Source: Spirochaetaceae bacterium (GTDB lineage: Bacteria > Spirochaetota > Spirochaetia > Treponematales > Breznakiellaceae). Taken from it: DNA of 18,032 nt. How positions within the stretch are numbered: position 1 is the stretch's first letter; each line of letters begins with the position of its first letter. This document shows positions 1-6,965 of the stretch, one piece after another. Under the pieces are notes generated by a model, which saw only the letters and a program-made list of their open reading frames with translations, did not search any database and was not told the DNA's origin. The position numbers and the translations under genes are program-made. Location: contig JAISZQ010000171.1 in NCBI GenBank assembly GCA_031269165.1, positions 1 to 18,032 of the forward strand, written 5' to 3'.

Positions 1-189
1 GGGGAGCCGGTTTTTCTGACAAAAAACGGCCGGGGACGGTATGTCATTGTCGATATGGAGGATTACGAAAAAACCCGGGCAACCATAAAGCTCATAACTG
101 AACTGGCAAAGGGAAAAAAGGCCGGGGACGAGCAGGGCTGGCTTTCTGTGGAGGAAGTGGAACGGGATTTGGGAATCACCCATGCCTGA
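1..189 (+). CDS. Phd/YefM-type antitoxin, 5' end cut by window
   Basis: An open frame enters from the left edge and stops at TGA 187-189. Its visible residues include a stretch reading EPVFLTKNGRGRYVIVDMED, then a helical region (YEKTRATIKLITELAKGKK) and an acidic tail with GWLSVEEVERDLGI. This matches the C-terminal two thirds of Phd/YefM antitoxins, where the K-N-G-R-G-R-Y-V-I-V-D strand ends the DNA-binding fold and the tail binds the toxin. The last 8 nt overlap the start of the toxin gene, the usual translational coupling of such pairs. Family knowledge says the protein should neutralise the toxin and repress the operon through an operator upstream, which lies outside the window. The N-terminus and promoter cannot be seen. 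Confidence 0.85.
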   Translation, partial: GEPVFLTKNGRGRYVIVDMEDYEKTRATIKLITELAKGKKAGDEQGWLSVEEVERDLGITHA

Positions 190-526
190 TCTCCGTATTT
201 CGCCGGATGCCAAAAAAGACCTTCGGGATATACAAACCTATATCAGTGAAAAACTGGAGAGCCCCAGAGCGGCGTTAAATGTAGTCTCCACTATTATTGA
301 AAAAATTAAATCATTAAGGCGGTTTCCGGGAAAAGGGATTCTCTTATCATCTAAAGTACGATTTGAGACAAATTATCGTTTTTTAATTTCCGGGAGTTAC
401 TTAATATTTTACCGTTATGAAAACGAAACCGTATTTGTAGACCGGGTTATCTATGCCAAGCGGGACTACATAAAGATTCTTTTCCCGGAGTACAAAGATA
501 CCAATTTTTTAGATGAGGAGAAATAA
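182..526 (+). CDS. RelE/ParE-family toxin of a type II toxin-antitoxin pair
   Basis: This 114-residue protein has the size and pattern of the RelE/ParE superfamily. The N-terminus reads LRISPDAKKDLRDIQTYISE, followed by a second amphipathic helix (IIEKIKSLRRFPGKG). A strand pair follows, with NYRFLISGSYLIFYRYE and VFVDRVIYAKRDYIKILF; the R-F-L-I-x-G-x-Y-L-I-F-Y-R core and the R-x-x-Y-x-x-I-L-F end are typical of plasmid-stabilisation toxins. The ATG overlaps the antitoxin stop by 8 nt. The stop is only 3 nt before the methyltransferase ATG, so antitoxin, toxin and methyltransferase are probably one transcript. Sequence alone does not tell whether the target is the ribosome (RelE-like mRNA cleavage) or gyrase (ParE-like). 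Assignment to the superfamily is secure; the molecular target is not. Confidence 0.87.
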   Translation: MPDLRISPDAKKDLRDIQTYISEKLESPRAALNVVSTIIEKIKSLRRFPGKGILLSSKVRFETNYRFLISGSYLIFYRYENETVFVDRVIYAKRDYIKILFPEYKDTNFLDEEK

Positions 527-529
527 CCC

Positions 530-3457
530 ATGCCCAAGAAATCACACGCCGGGAAAACCGTAGCCGCCATCTCCCATTCGGAAGTGAAGCGTAAAAACAT
601 CCCCACCGCCGAGTTTCAGTCCGTGGTGGACGATGATACCAAAACGCCCAAACCCTACAAATATCGCCGCAATACCGACATGGACCCCCAGCTTGTCTGG
701 CGGGGAAAGGACGAGCAGGACTGGTCCGACCTCGTGGTCTACGCGCCGCCCCTCTACATTCAGGAAAAGGTTCATCCCAAGGCGCTTATCGACGACCTGC
801 TCCGCCGTTCAGATGCGGACCGCAAGGCCAATGAAAAACAGTGCGACCTCTTTGCCGACTTTAACGGCATCCCCGAAGGGGTGGATAAAACCGAGTTCTA
901 CCACCACGACCAGAACTGGTCCAACCGCATGATCTTGGGAGACAGCCTCCAGGTTATGGCAAGCCTCGCCGAGCGGGAAAACGTAAAGGGCAAGGTGCAG
1001 TGCGTCTACCTTGACCCGCCCTACGGCATCAAGTTCAACTCCAATTTCCAGTGGTCCACCACCAGCCGGGAGGTCAAGGATGGCAACGCCGCTCACATCA
1101 CCCGCGAACCGGAACAGGTCAAGGCGTTCCGGGACACTTGGCGGGACGGCATCCACAGTTACCTCACCTACCTCCGTGACCGCCTCACGGTGGCGAAGGA
1201 ACTCTTGGCCGACTCGGGATCCATCTTTGTCCAGATTGGGGATGAAAATGTCCACCGTGTCCGGGCACTGATGGACGAGGTGTTTGGTGAGGAGAATTTT
1301 GTAAACCAGATTTTTGTCCAAAAATCTGGTGGTGCATCGGCAGATTATTTAGATAGTATTGGTGATTATCTGCTGTGGTATGCTAAAAGCATTGACAAAT
1401 TAAAATATCGTCAATTATACGATGATAAAATTGATTCAAAAAGTGGTATTTCAAATTATCAAAATGTTTTATTTTCCGATAGGATAGAGAGGCTTTTAAC
1501 CCCAGATGAAAAGAAAGATTTATCTTTATTGCCTAAAGATGCACGACTATTTGGTGTTCATTCATTAACAAGTGCAAGACCATGGGGGGAAGGAGATGTG
1601 AGTTCCTTTAAATTTGAAGGTAAAATTTATACTCCTGGAAAAGGAACATTCAAAACCGACGAAAAAGGTCTAAATAAACTTGTGAAAGTACATCGCATTA
1701 AAGCGAGTGCTAATCGCATTGGTTATGTTCGATATTTTGATGATTTTCCACTTATTACGATTAATAATAATTGGAATGATACACGTGGTGATATGAATAT
1801 AATTTACGTTGTCCAGACTACTACTAAAATCATCCAACGTTGCCTCCTCATGACCACCGACCCTGGCGATCTGGTGCTGGACCCCACCTGCGGTTCCGGG
1901 ACTACCGCCTACGTTGCGGAGCAGTGGGGCCGCCGCTGGATCACCATCGATACCAGCCGGGTCGCGCTTGCCCTGGCCCGCGCCCGTATCATGGGGGCCC
2001 GCTATCCCTACTATCTTTTGGCCGATTCCGCCGAAGGGCAGATGAAAGAAGCGGAGTTGACCCAAATCCTGCCTTCCGGCAAGCCGACCCATAGCCGCAT
2101 CCGCCACGGCTTTGTCTACGAACGGGTTCCGCACATCACCCTTAAATCCATCGCCAACAACGCCGAAATCGACATTATCTGGGAAAAGCACCGGCCTGAG
2201 CTTGAGGCCGCCCGAAAAAACTTGAACGCCGCCTTGAGGGGGCACAAAACGCCCTTCAAGGTCGAGACCGGCGGCAGGCAGGGAAAAGCCCTTGACTTTA
2301 CCGCGTCGGCAAAGGCGACGGTAACCTTGCCTTCCGGTGAGGAAGTTCCTGAGTCGGAATTGCTGGAATGGGAAATCCCCCGGGAAGCGCCCTCGGATTG
2401 GCCTCCCACCGCGGCAAAACCACTGGCGGCTTTTTGGAAGGCCCGTATGAAGCGGCAAAAGGAGATTGACGCTTCCATCGCCGCGAAAGCGGAGTTTGAA
2501 TATCTTTACGACAGACCCTACGAGGACAGGCGGAAAGTCCGGGTTGCCGGTCCCTTTACCGTGGACAGTATTTCTCCCCACCGGGTGCTGGGAGTGGATG
2601 AAAACGGCGACATCATTGACGGTCAAAAGAAAACTTTTATGGAAGTGGAAGTGCACGAAAACGAACCGACTTACGGCTTTACGGAGATCATTCTGGAGAA
2701 CCTCAAGACCGCCGGGGTTCAGCAGGCCCACAAAGACGACAAGATCAATTTTACGTCCCTCGCGCCTTGGCCAGGGAGTTTTGTCTGCGCCGAAGGTTTC
2801 TACCGTGAAGGAGACGAAGAAACGGGAACCGACCGTCGGGCAGCCATCTTTATCGGCCCCGAATTCGGTACCGTCACCCGGCCCGACCTCATCGAAGCGG
2901 CGCGGGAAGCCGCCGACTCAGGCTTCGACCTTCTTATCGCCTGCGCCTTCAACTACGAGGCCCACACCACGGAATTTGAAAAACTGGGGAAAATCAAAAT
3001 CCTCAAGGCCCGGATGAACGCCGACCTCCACATGGCCGGAGACCTCCGAAACAACGGCAAAGGCAACCTCTTTGTCATCTTCGGCGAACCCGATGTTGAC
3101 GTAGAACCCGCGCCGGACGGCCAAATCCGGGTTCGCATAAAAGGTGTTGACGTATTCCACCCCAACACCGGGGAAATCCGCTCCGACGGGCCGGAAGGGA
3201 TCGCCTGCTGGTTCATCGATACCGATTACAACGAGGAAAGTTTCTTCGTCCGTCACGCCTACTTCTTGGGAGCCAACGATCCCTACGGTTCCCTCAAGAC
3301 CAGCCTGAAAGCGGAGATCAACGCGGACGCATGGGAAAGCCTCCACAGCGATATTTCCCGGCCCTTCGACAGTCCCGCCTCCGGCCGCATCGCCGTCAAG
3401 GTAATCAACCACCTGGGTGACGAGGTGATGAAAGTGATCAACGTACATAAATCATGA
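530..3457 (+). CDS. Site-specific DNA methyltransferase, type III Mod-like (beta class)
   Basis: This 975-residue protein should transfer a methyl group from S-adenosylmethionine to a base, most likely adenine N6, in a specific DNA site. The catalytic motif DPPY is at residues 162-165, and the AdoMet-binding motif DPTCGSGTT is at 451-459, followed by an acidic strand end (RRWITIDTSR). Motif IV before motif I with a recognition region between them is the beta-class order found in type III Mod subunits. The C-terminal half, about residues 500-975, is a long extension (classical Mod subunits are nearer 600-700 residues) with no motif I recognise. A GAGGAG Shine-Dalgarno (SD) sequence about 10 nt upstream supports the ATG at 530. 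No restriction (Res) gene follows: downstream are repeats and then an opposite-strand gene. The enzyme is therefore an orphan or pairs with a Res gene left of the window. Residues 252-435 have AT-rich codons unlike the rest. Confidence 0.9.
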   Translation: MPKKSHAGKTVAAISHSEVKRKNIPTAEFQSVVDDDTKTPKPYKYRRNTDMDPQLVWRGKDEQDWSDLVVYAPPLYIQEKVHPKALIDDLLRRSDADRKANEKQCDLFADFNGIPEGVDKTEFYHHDQNWSNRMILGDSLQVMASLAERENVKGKVQCVYLDPPYGIKFNSNFQWSTTSREVKDGNAAHITREPEQVKAFRDTWRDGIHSYLTYLRDRLTVAKELLADSGSIFVQIGDENVHRVRALMDEVFGEENFVNQIFVQKSGGASADYLDSIGDYLLWYAKSIDKLKYRQLYDDKIDSKSGISNYQNVLFSDRIERLLTPDEKKDLSLLPKDARLFGVHSLTSARPWGEGDVSSFKFEGKIYTPGKGTFKTDEKGLNKLVKVHRIKASANRIGYVRYFDDFPLITINNNWNDTRGDMNIIYVVQTTTKIIQRCLLMTTDPGDLVLDPTCGSGTTAYVAEQWGRRWITIDTSRVALALARARIMGARYPYYLLADSAEGQMKEAELTQILPSGKPTHSRIRHGFVYERVPHITLKSIANNAEIDIIWEKHRPELEAARKNLNAALRGHKTPFKVETGGRQGKALDFTASAKATVTLPSGEEVPESELLEWEIPREAPSDWPPTAAKPLAAFWKARMKRQKEIDASIAAKAEFEYLYDRPYEDRRKVRVAGPFTVDSISPHRVLGVDENGDIIDGQKKTFMEVEVHENEPTYGFTEIILENLKTAGVQQAHKDDKINFTSLAPWPGSFVCAEGFYREGDEETGTDRRAAIFIGPEFGTVTRPDLIEAAREAADSGFDLLIACAFNYEAHTTEFEKLGKIKILKARMNADLHMAGDLRNNGKGNLFVIFGEPDVDVEPAPDGQIRVRIKGVDVFHPNTGEIRSDGPEGIACWFIDTDYNEESFFVRHAYFLGANDPYGSLKTSLKAEINADAWESLHSDISRPFDSPASGRIAVKVINHLGDEVMKVINVHKS
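1285..1835 (+). other. AT-rich target-recognition segment inside the methyltransferase gene
   Basis: Base composition changes abruptly inside the gene. By direct count, 1141-1200 holds 39 G+C of 60, while 1381-1440 holds 14 of 60; composition returns to GC-rich near 1835. The segment encodes about residues 252-435, between the DPPY block and the AdoMet motif, where beta-class enzymes carry the target-recognition domain. The frame is intact. I infer replacement of the recognition domain by recombination with a low-GC donor; the exact joints are judged by eye. Confidence 0.65.
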
Positions 3458-3511
3458 GGCGGCCGTAACCATTCCGTTTACCGCTCACTCTTACCTCGCG
3501 CTCCCCTGCCT

Positions 3512-4016
3512 GTCATTGCGAGCGGCCCCCGTCATTGCGAGCGAAGCGAAGCAATCCAGTGTGGGGGCCATCCTCATCTGGACTGCTTCGTCGCTTCGCT
3601 CCTCGCAATGACAATGATTCTCCCGTCATTGCGGGCAAGCCCCCTGTCATTGCGAGCGAAGCGAAGCAATCCAGTCGGAGGGCCATCCTCATCTGGATTG
3701 CTTCGTCGCTTCGCTCCTCGCAATGACAATGATTCTCTCGTCATTGTGGGCAAGCCGCCTGTCATTGCGAGCGAAGCGAAGCAATCCAGTCGGAGGCTGT
3801 CTCGTCTGGATTGCTTCGTCGCTTCACTCCTCGCAATGACAATGATTCTCCCGTCATTGCGAGCGGCCCCCCGTTATTGCGAGCGGAGCGAAGCAATCCA
3901 GCGTGGAGGCCATCCACGTCTAGATTGCTTCGTCGCTACGCTCCTCGCAATGACAACGGTTCTCCCGTCATTGCGGGTGAGCCCCCCGTCATTGCGAGCG
4001 AAGCGAAGCAATCCAG
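3512..4016. repeat. Tandem array of a ~115-bp palindromic repeat (4 full units plus partial ends)
   Basis: Four imperfect palindromes lie at 3531-3612, 3646-3727, 3761-3840 and 3873-3954. A left half only is at 3988-4016, and a leading fragment at 3512-3530. Each left arm starts GTCATTGCGAGCGAAGCG and ends GCAATCCAG; each right arm starts CTGGATTGCTTCG and ends CTCGCAATGAC, with two 3-nt insertions (GTC and CTC) relative to a perfect complement. The palindromes are separated by conserved 32-33 bp spacers (AATGATTCTCCCGTCATTGC, then GGGCAAGCC or a variant), giving periods of 115, 115, 112 and 115. All 632 bases between the methyltransferase and the hydrogenase gene are of this kind plus short flanks. 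Long open frames crossing the array are a by-product of the repeat. Confidence 0.95.
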
Positions 4017-4060
4017 AGCGAGACCATGACGCCCCCACCCTCACCTTTCCCGCAATCGGC

Positions 4061-4083
4061 GATAATCTGCGTAATCTGTGTAC
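4061..4083. repeat. Fragment of the ACAGATTAC-type repeat family
   Basis: The 17 bases AATCTGCGTAATCTGTG at 4064-4080 are identical to 11144-11160, inside a longer repeat of the same family. The fragment abuts the 3' end of the hydrogenase gene (stop at 4090-4092). It appears to be a remnant of an insertion. No terminator-like hairpin was recognised at this gene end. Confidence 0.6.
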
Positions 4084-4089
4084 CACCGC

Positions 4090-5871
4090 TCACCTCTTCC
4101 CCGTGAACTCATAAGACTCGATGATCGAGTTGAGAACCGCCTCGGTTTCGGCGGCGTTTTCGCCCAAGAGAAACGCGATTTTCTGCACCGTTTTGACGTT
4201 CTTTGCGATGATGGTTTTTATCTTGGAGACCGTCCGGTCGCGGCGAACCTGCGGAACCGTCACGTCGGTGAAAACCCCGGCGGCAATCTCGCCCTTCTCG
4301 ATCACGAAGACGTTCAAATGAAGAATGCGGGCGTCAACGCGGATGTCGTAGTCAAACGAGCCCTCGGCCCGCATAGAAAACGCCTCCTCGAAGTGGGCGG
4401 AGATCTGCGGCAGGGTGTTGAAGTTGAACCCGGCGAGATGGTCGGTAATCTCGTACAGTTCCTCGATCTCGCCGCCCATGAGAGTGGCGAAGTTTTTGTT
4501 ACACTCGATGACGCGCATATTTTTCTCGACGATGACCACGCCGCCCGGCATCGCGTTCATCAGGCCGTTGGCCTTCTTCTGGGCAAGGGAACGCATATAC
4601 GGGGCGCACATCGCCTTTTCCGCCCGCTCTTCCAGCATCGCCGCCGCAAAGTCGCGACAGTTCTTGTAGCCGCACTTGGAACAGTTGATCTCGTCGTTCT
4701 CGTGGTACTTCCCCGTCTGCTCAAGCGCGCGGCGGATGGCTTCAGGGCTATGACGGGCAAACTGCTTCTCGGTAGCGGTAAGTTCGCCTGAAAGCGGTAT
4801 CGGGCGGGAGGCGGTCTCCCCGTCAAGCACGTCGTCCGCAGACTCGGCGTAGTGCAGGAGGCGGGCACGGCGGGTGATGGCCGAAGCGTCCCGGGTGGCG
4901 CAGGGGCCGTTGACACAGCCGCCCTGACAGGCAAGCAGTTCCAAAAAGAGCGGCGTCTCAAGACCGTCCGGGCGCGTCACGGTGTTCAGCGTTTCCGCTA
5001 TCGTGTTGATGCCGGATATGACCATGTTCGCCGTTTGCGAGAAGCCCCGGTACTTCCGCATCGAGATGATCATGCCGCCGTCAACCGGATAGAACGCGCC
5101 CTTAGCGGCGCGGCGGGGAACAAACCTATCGCCGGGCATTTCGCCCATCAAAAGCGGGTTGACGCCCGCCTCGTAAAACCATTGTCGCAACTCGCTGAAG
5201 GTGAGCGCGGCGCTTATTTCCTTGAACTGGTCGGCCTCGCGCTTCTTGGCGATGCAGGGGCCTATGAACACGACGTTGATGTTCTCGCCGTTTTCTTTAC
5301 CGTTCCCCTCGCCGTACCACGCGCGCAAAAGCTGGGCGTGGGCAAGCAGAGGCGAGGCGCGATTGTTGAGGTACGGGACAAACGCGCTCGCGTAACGCTT
5401 CAGGTACAGCACGACGGCGGGACAGGCGGAGGAGAGGAAGAGCTTTTGCCCGTTCCCACCCCCGTTTTCATTCCACGCTTCCTTGAGGTCGGCGGCAATC
5501 TTGGCGGACACATAATCCGCCCCCAGCGCCGTCTCGGAAACGGCAAAGAAGCCCAGTTGCTTAATCGCCGCCGTCAACTGCCCCGGCGTACACCCGAAAA
5601 ACTCGGATGCAAAGGAAGGCGCGAGCGACACGAAACACTTTTTCGCCTGTCTGCCCTGCCGGAGCAGCCTCTTGACCGCTTCGATGTCGTTCCGCGCCTT
5701 CCGCACCGAGGCGGGACAGGAGCGCACACAGTTCCCGCAAAAGATACACATCTCAGGGATAACCCCGACACGCCCCTTTCGCACCCGTATCGCCTTGACT
5801 GGACAATGGTCAACACACTTGTAACACCCCCGGCATTCCGTCTCGGCACTGTAAACCGGATATTCACGCAT
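4090..5871 (-). CDS. Sensory [FeFe]-hydrogenase-like protein with Fe-S and PAS domains
   Basis: This 593-residue cytoplasmic protein has, in order: two ferredoxin-type 4Fe-4S motifs (Cys 13/16/19/23 and 42/45/48/52); an [FeFe]-hydrogenase H-cluster domain; a small four-Cys Fe-S domain (Cys 397/400/405/422, in CSKCGYKNC and AMCAPYM); a PAS domain (about 430-535); and a short helical tail. H-cluster motifs are SACPA (148-152), GPCIAKKREAD (from 204) and LACQGGCVNGPC (C315, C319). The four cluster-ligand cysteines are present (150, 206, 315, 319). The catalytic enzymes' proton-relay Cys in TSCCP is Ala here. That change and the PAS domain are features of sensory (HsfB/HydS-type) hydrogenases, so I infer H2 or redox sensing rather than bulk turnover. 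An SD (GGAGGG, about 7 nt spacing) supports the start. No kinase, phosphatase or maturase gene is adjacent; the gene stands alone between repeats. Confidence 0.88.
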   Translation of the reverse strand: MREYPVYSAETECRGCYKCVDHCPVKAIRVRKGRVGVIPEMCIFCGNCVRSCPASVRKARNDIEAVKRLLRQGRQAKKCFVSLAPSFASEFFGCTPGQLTAAIKQLGFFAVSETALGADYVSAKIAADLKEAWNENGGGNGQKLFLSSACPAVVLYLKRYASAFVPYLNNRASPLLAHAQLLRAWYGEGNGKENGENINVVFIGPCIAKKREADQFKEISAALTFSELRQWFYEAGVNPLLMGEMPGDRFVPRRAAKGAFYPVDGGMIISMRKYRGFSQTANMVISGINTIAETLNTVTRPDGLETPLFLELLACQGGCVNGPCATRDASAITRRARLLHYAESADDVLDGETASRPIPLSGELTATEKQFARHSPEAIRRALEQTGKYHENDEINCSKCGYKNCRDFAAAMLEERAEKAMCAPYMRSLAQKKANGLMNAMPGGVVIVEKNMRVIECNKNFATLMGGEIEELYEITDHLAGFNFNTLPQISAHFEEAFSMRAEGSFDYDIRVDARILHLNVFVIEKGEIAAGVFTDVTVPQVRRDRTVSKIKTIIAKNVKTVQKIAFLLGENAAETEAVLNSIIESYEFTGKR

Positions 5872-5899
5872 ACTTTTTGCCCTCCACTTATCGCTTACC

Positions 5900-5923
5900 G
5901 TTTACACAACGTTTTTATGTAAC
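5900..5923 (-). promoter_or_regulatory. Imperfect inverted repeat upstream of the hydrogenase gene
   Basis: TTACA at 5902-5906 and TGTAA at 5918-5922 form an inverted repeat with an AACGTT palindrome between them, about 30-50 nt before the hydrogenase start. It could be an operator. No convincing -35/-10 pair was recognised here, so the promoter is unassigned. Confidence 0.25.
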
Positions 5924-6014
5924 CACAAGGTACCGCAGGTGCCCCAACACGAACCGCGCAAACCCAACAAACCTGTTCGTATCGTTTGTGAGGGTCGCGG
6001 TTCATTGCTTCCTT

Positions 6015-6167
6015 GAGGCTGTTCCAAAACCCAGCAAAAGGGGGAAAGCCTTCCCCCTCGCTCCGGGCTTATGCCCTCCGCTACCCCCTTCAACGGGGGT
6101 TTACCACCCCCGTAACGCCCCCGGATCACCACGAGAAAAAAACCTCGTGGGGTTTTGGAACAGCCTC
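6015..6167. mobile_element. 153-bp MITE with perfect 18-bp terminal inverted repeats
   Basis: The left end at 6015-6032 (GAGGCTGTTCCAAAACCC) is the exact reverse complement of 6150-6167. CCTT lies immediately outside both ends (6011-6014 and 6168-6171), consistent with a 4-bp target duplication. The interior is GC-rich with nested inverted repeats and encodes no protein. In reverse complement it matches the sequence at 17875-18032 over its whole length, including the terminus and the internal run GCGAGGGGGAAG. A partial related sequence is at about 14872-14943. It is a non-autonomous element; no transposase with these ends is in the window, and I cannot name the parent IS family. Confidence 0.88.
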
Positions 6168-6507
6168 CCTTAATAAAGACCCTGGCCGTGTTACCTTCTG
6201 GATTGCTTCGTCGCTAACGGCAACTATGTTTTCACGGCAAGCCAACGGCTTTCCGCGACCTCGCAAAGATAATTACCTATGAGAATACCACCGGAAAAAT
6301 CCCCCGCATAATCCGAAAGATGGAATACCGCTATACGATTTTGTTTATAAAAAATGAAAAGCGTCCGCCAATTCCCCTACGTTTGTTTAACCGTCAACCT
6401 CGCGCCTTGCCGCAATTTTCCTCATCAATGATAACGAGTCGGCGCACAATCGGCTGAGAGATCCACGCCAAATAGCACGCCTCCTTTGGACGGGGACTGG
6501 GAACATT
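6168..6507. other. Gene-free stretch with a repeat-arm fragment and a possible gene remnant
   Basis: Positions 6198-6215 (CTGGATTGCTTCGTCGCT) are an isolated right-arm fragment of the palindromic repeat arrayed at 3512-4016. After it, the plus strand is open from 6218 to a TGA at 6455-6457 with no start codon or SD at its beginning. It reads partly like protein (for example FRDLAKIITYENTTGKIPRI), but I do not recognise a family. It may be a decayed gene end. No other feature was seen. Confidence 0.4.
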
Positions 6508-6618
6508 GAGGCTGTCTGTGATGCCGTTTTGTCCGCTAACCGGGGGCAAAGCCCCCCGGTTAGCCGGGTGAAAAAGACGCTCCCGACCCTCATCCAGCCT
6601 GGCGGGGGCTGCCCCAAG
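6508..6618. repeat. REP-like hairpin repeat, copy 1
   Basis: The repeat runs from GAGGCTGTCTGTGATG to GGGGGCTGCCCCAAG and centres on a hairpin at 6535-6564: a 13-bp stem beginning GCTAACCGGGGGC, an AAA loop, and one bulged base. The block is followed by GCTCCCGACCC and a CAGCCTGGCGGGGG segment. A second copy lies at 6826-6965. The 5' boundary may be off by one base. It lies downstream of the Y1-transposase-like gene. The stretch 6619-6825 between the copies holds no gene I can support. Confidence 0.8.
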
Positions 6619-6825
6619 CGGACGGGGACAGCCCTCAACCGCCCTCTTTGCGCGAAAACCGTCTCTCCAACGCCTTCTTTTCCGTGTTTCCTCACTGTGC
6701 GCCGCGTTTATCCGTGTTTTCCCGCCCCGGCACATCGGAAATACCCCGAAACGTGCCTCTTTTTCGCCTTTTTCCCGGCGGCGCGGGCAGACCTTCCCCT
6801 TGAGGCCGTCTTTGGCCAGAGAATC

Positions 6826-6965
6826 GAGGCTGCCTGTAACACCACCTTTGCCGCTAACCGGGGGCTTTGCCCCCGGTTAGCCGGGCGGAAACACGGAAGA
6901 GAACGTGAATTGGGGCGAAAAAGGCGCTTCCGAGCCCATTCCAGCCGGGCGGGGGCTGCCCCAAG
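6826..6965. repeat. REP-like hairpin repeat, copy 2, overlapping a gene 3' end
   Basis: This copy shares order and sequence with copy 1 but carries about 30 extra bases after the hairpin (around 6890-6919). The hairpin at 6853-6881 is a perfect 13-bp stem (GCTAACCGGGGGC) around a TTT loop. The stop codon of the adjacent minus-strand gene (6877-6879) lies inside this hairpin, and the last 28 or so residues of that gene are written in the repeat. Confidence 0.82.

Noticed and set aside
809..3448. Several long reverse-strand open frames inside the methyltransferase gene
   Set aside because: They are antisense shadows of a GC-rich gene with clear catalytic motifs on the plus strand.
3512..4016. 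A CRISPR array
   Set aside because: Spacers are near-identical to each other and the repeats are 80-82 bp palindromes; no cas genes are present.
3535..4114. Long open frames on both strands across the tandem palindrome array
   Set aside because: They are produced by the periodic repeat itself, encode the same recurring peptide in several frames, and have no SD or known family.
4852..5922. A 356-codon plus-strand frame opposite the hydrogenase gene
   Set aside because: The minus strand carries all cysteine motifs and a good SD; the plus-strand reading has no recognisable domain.
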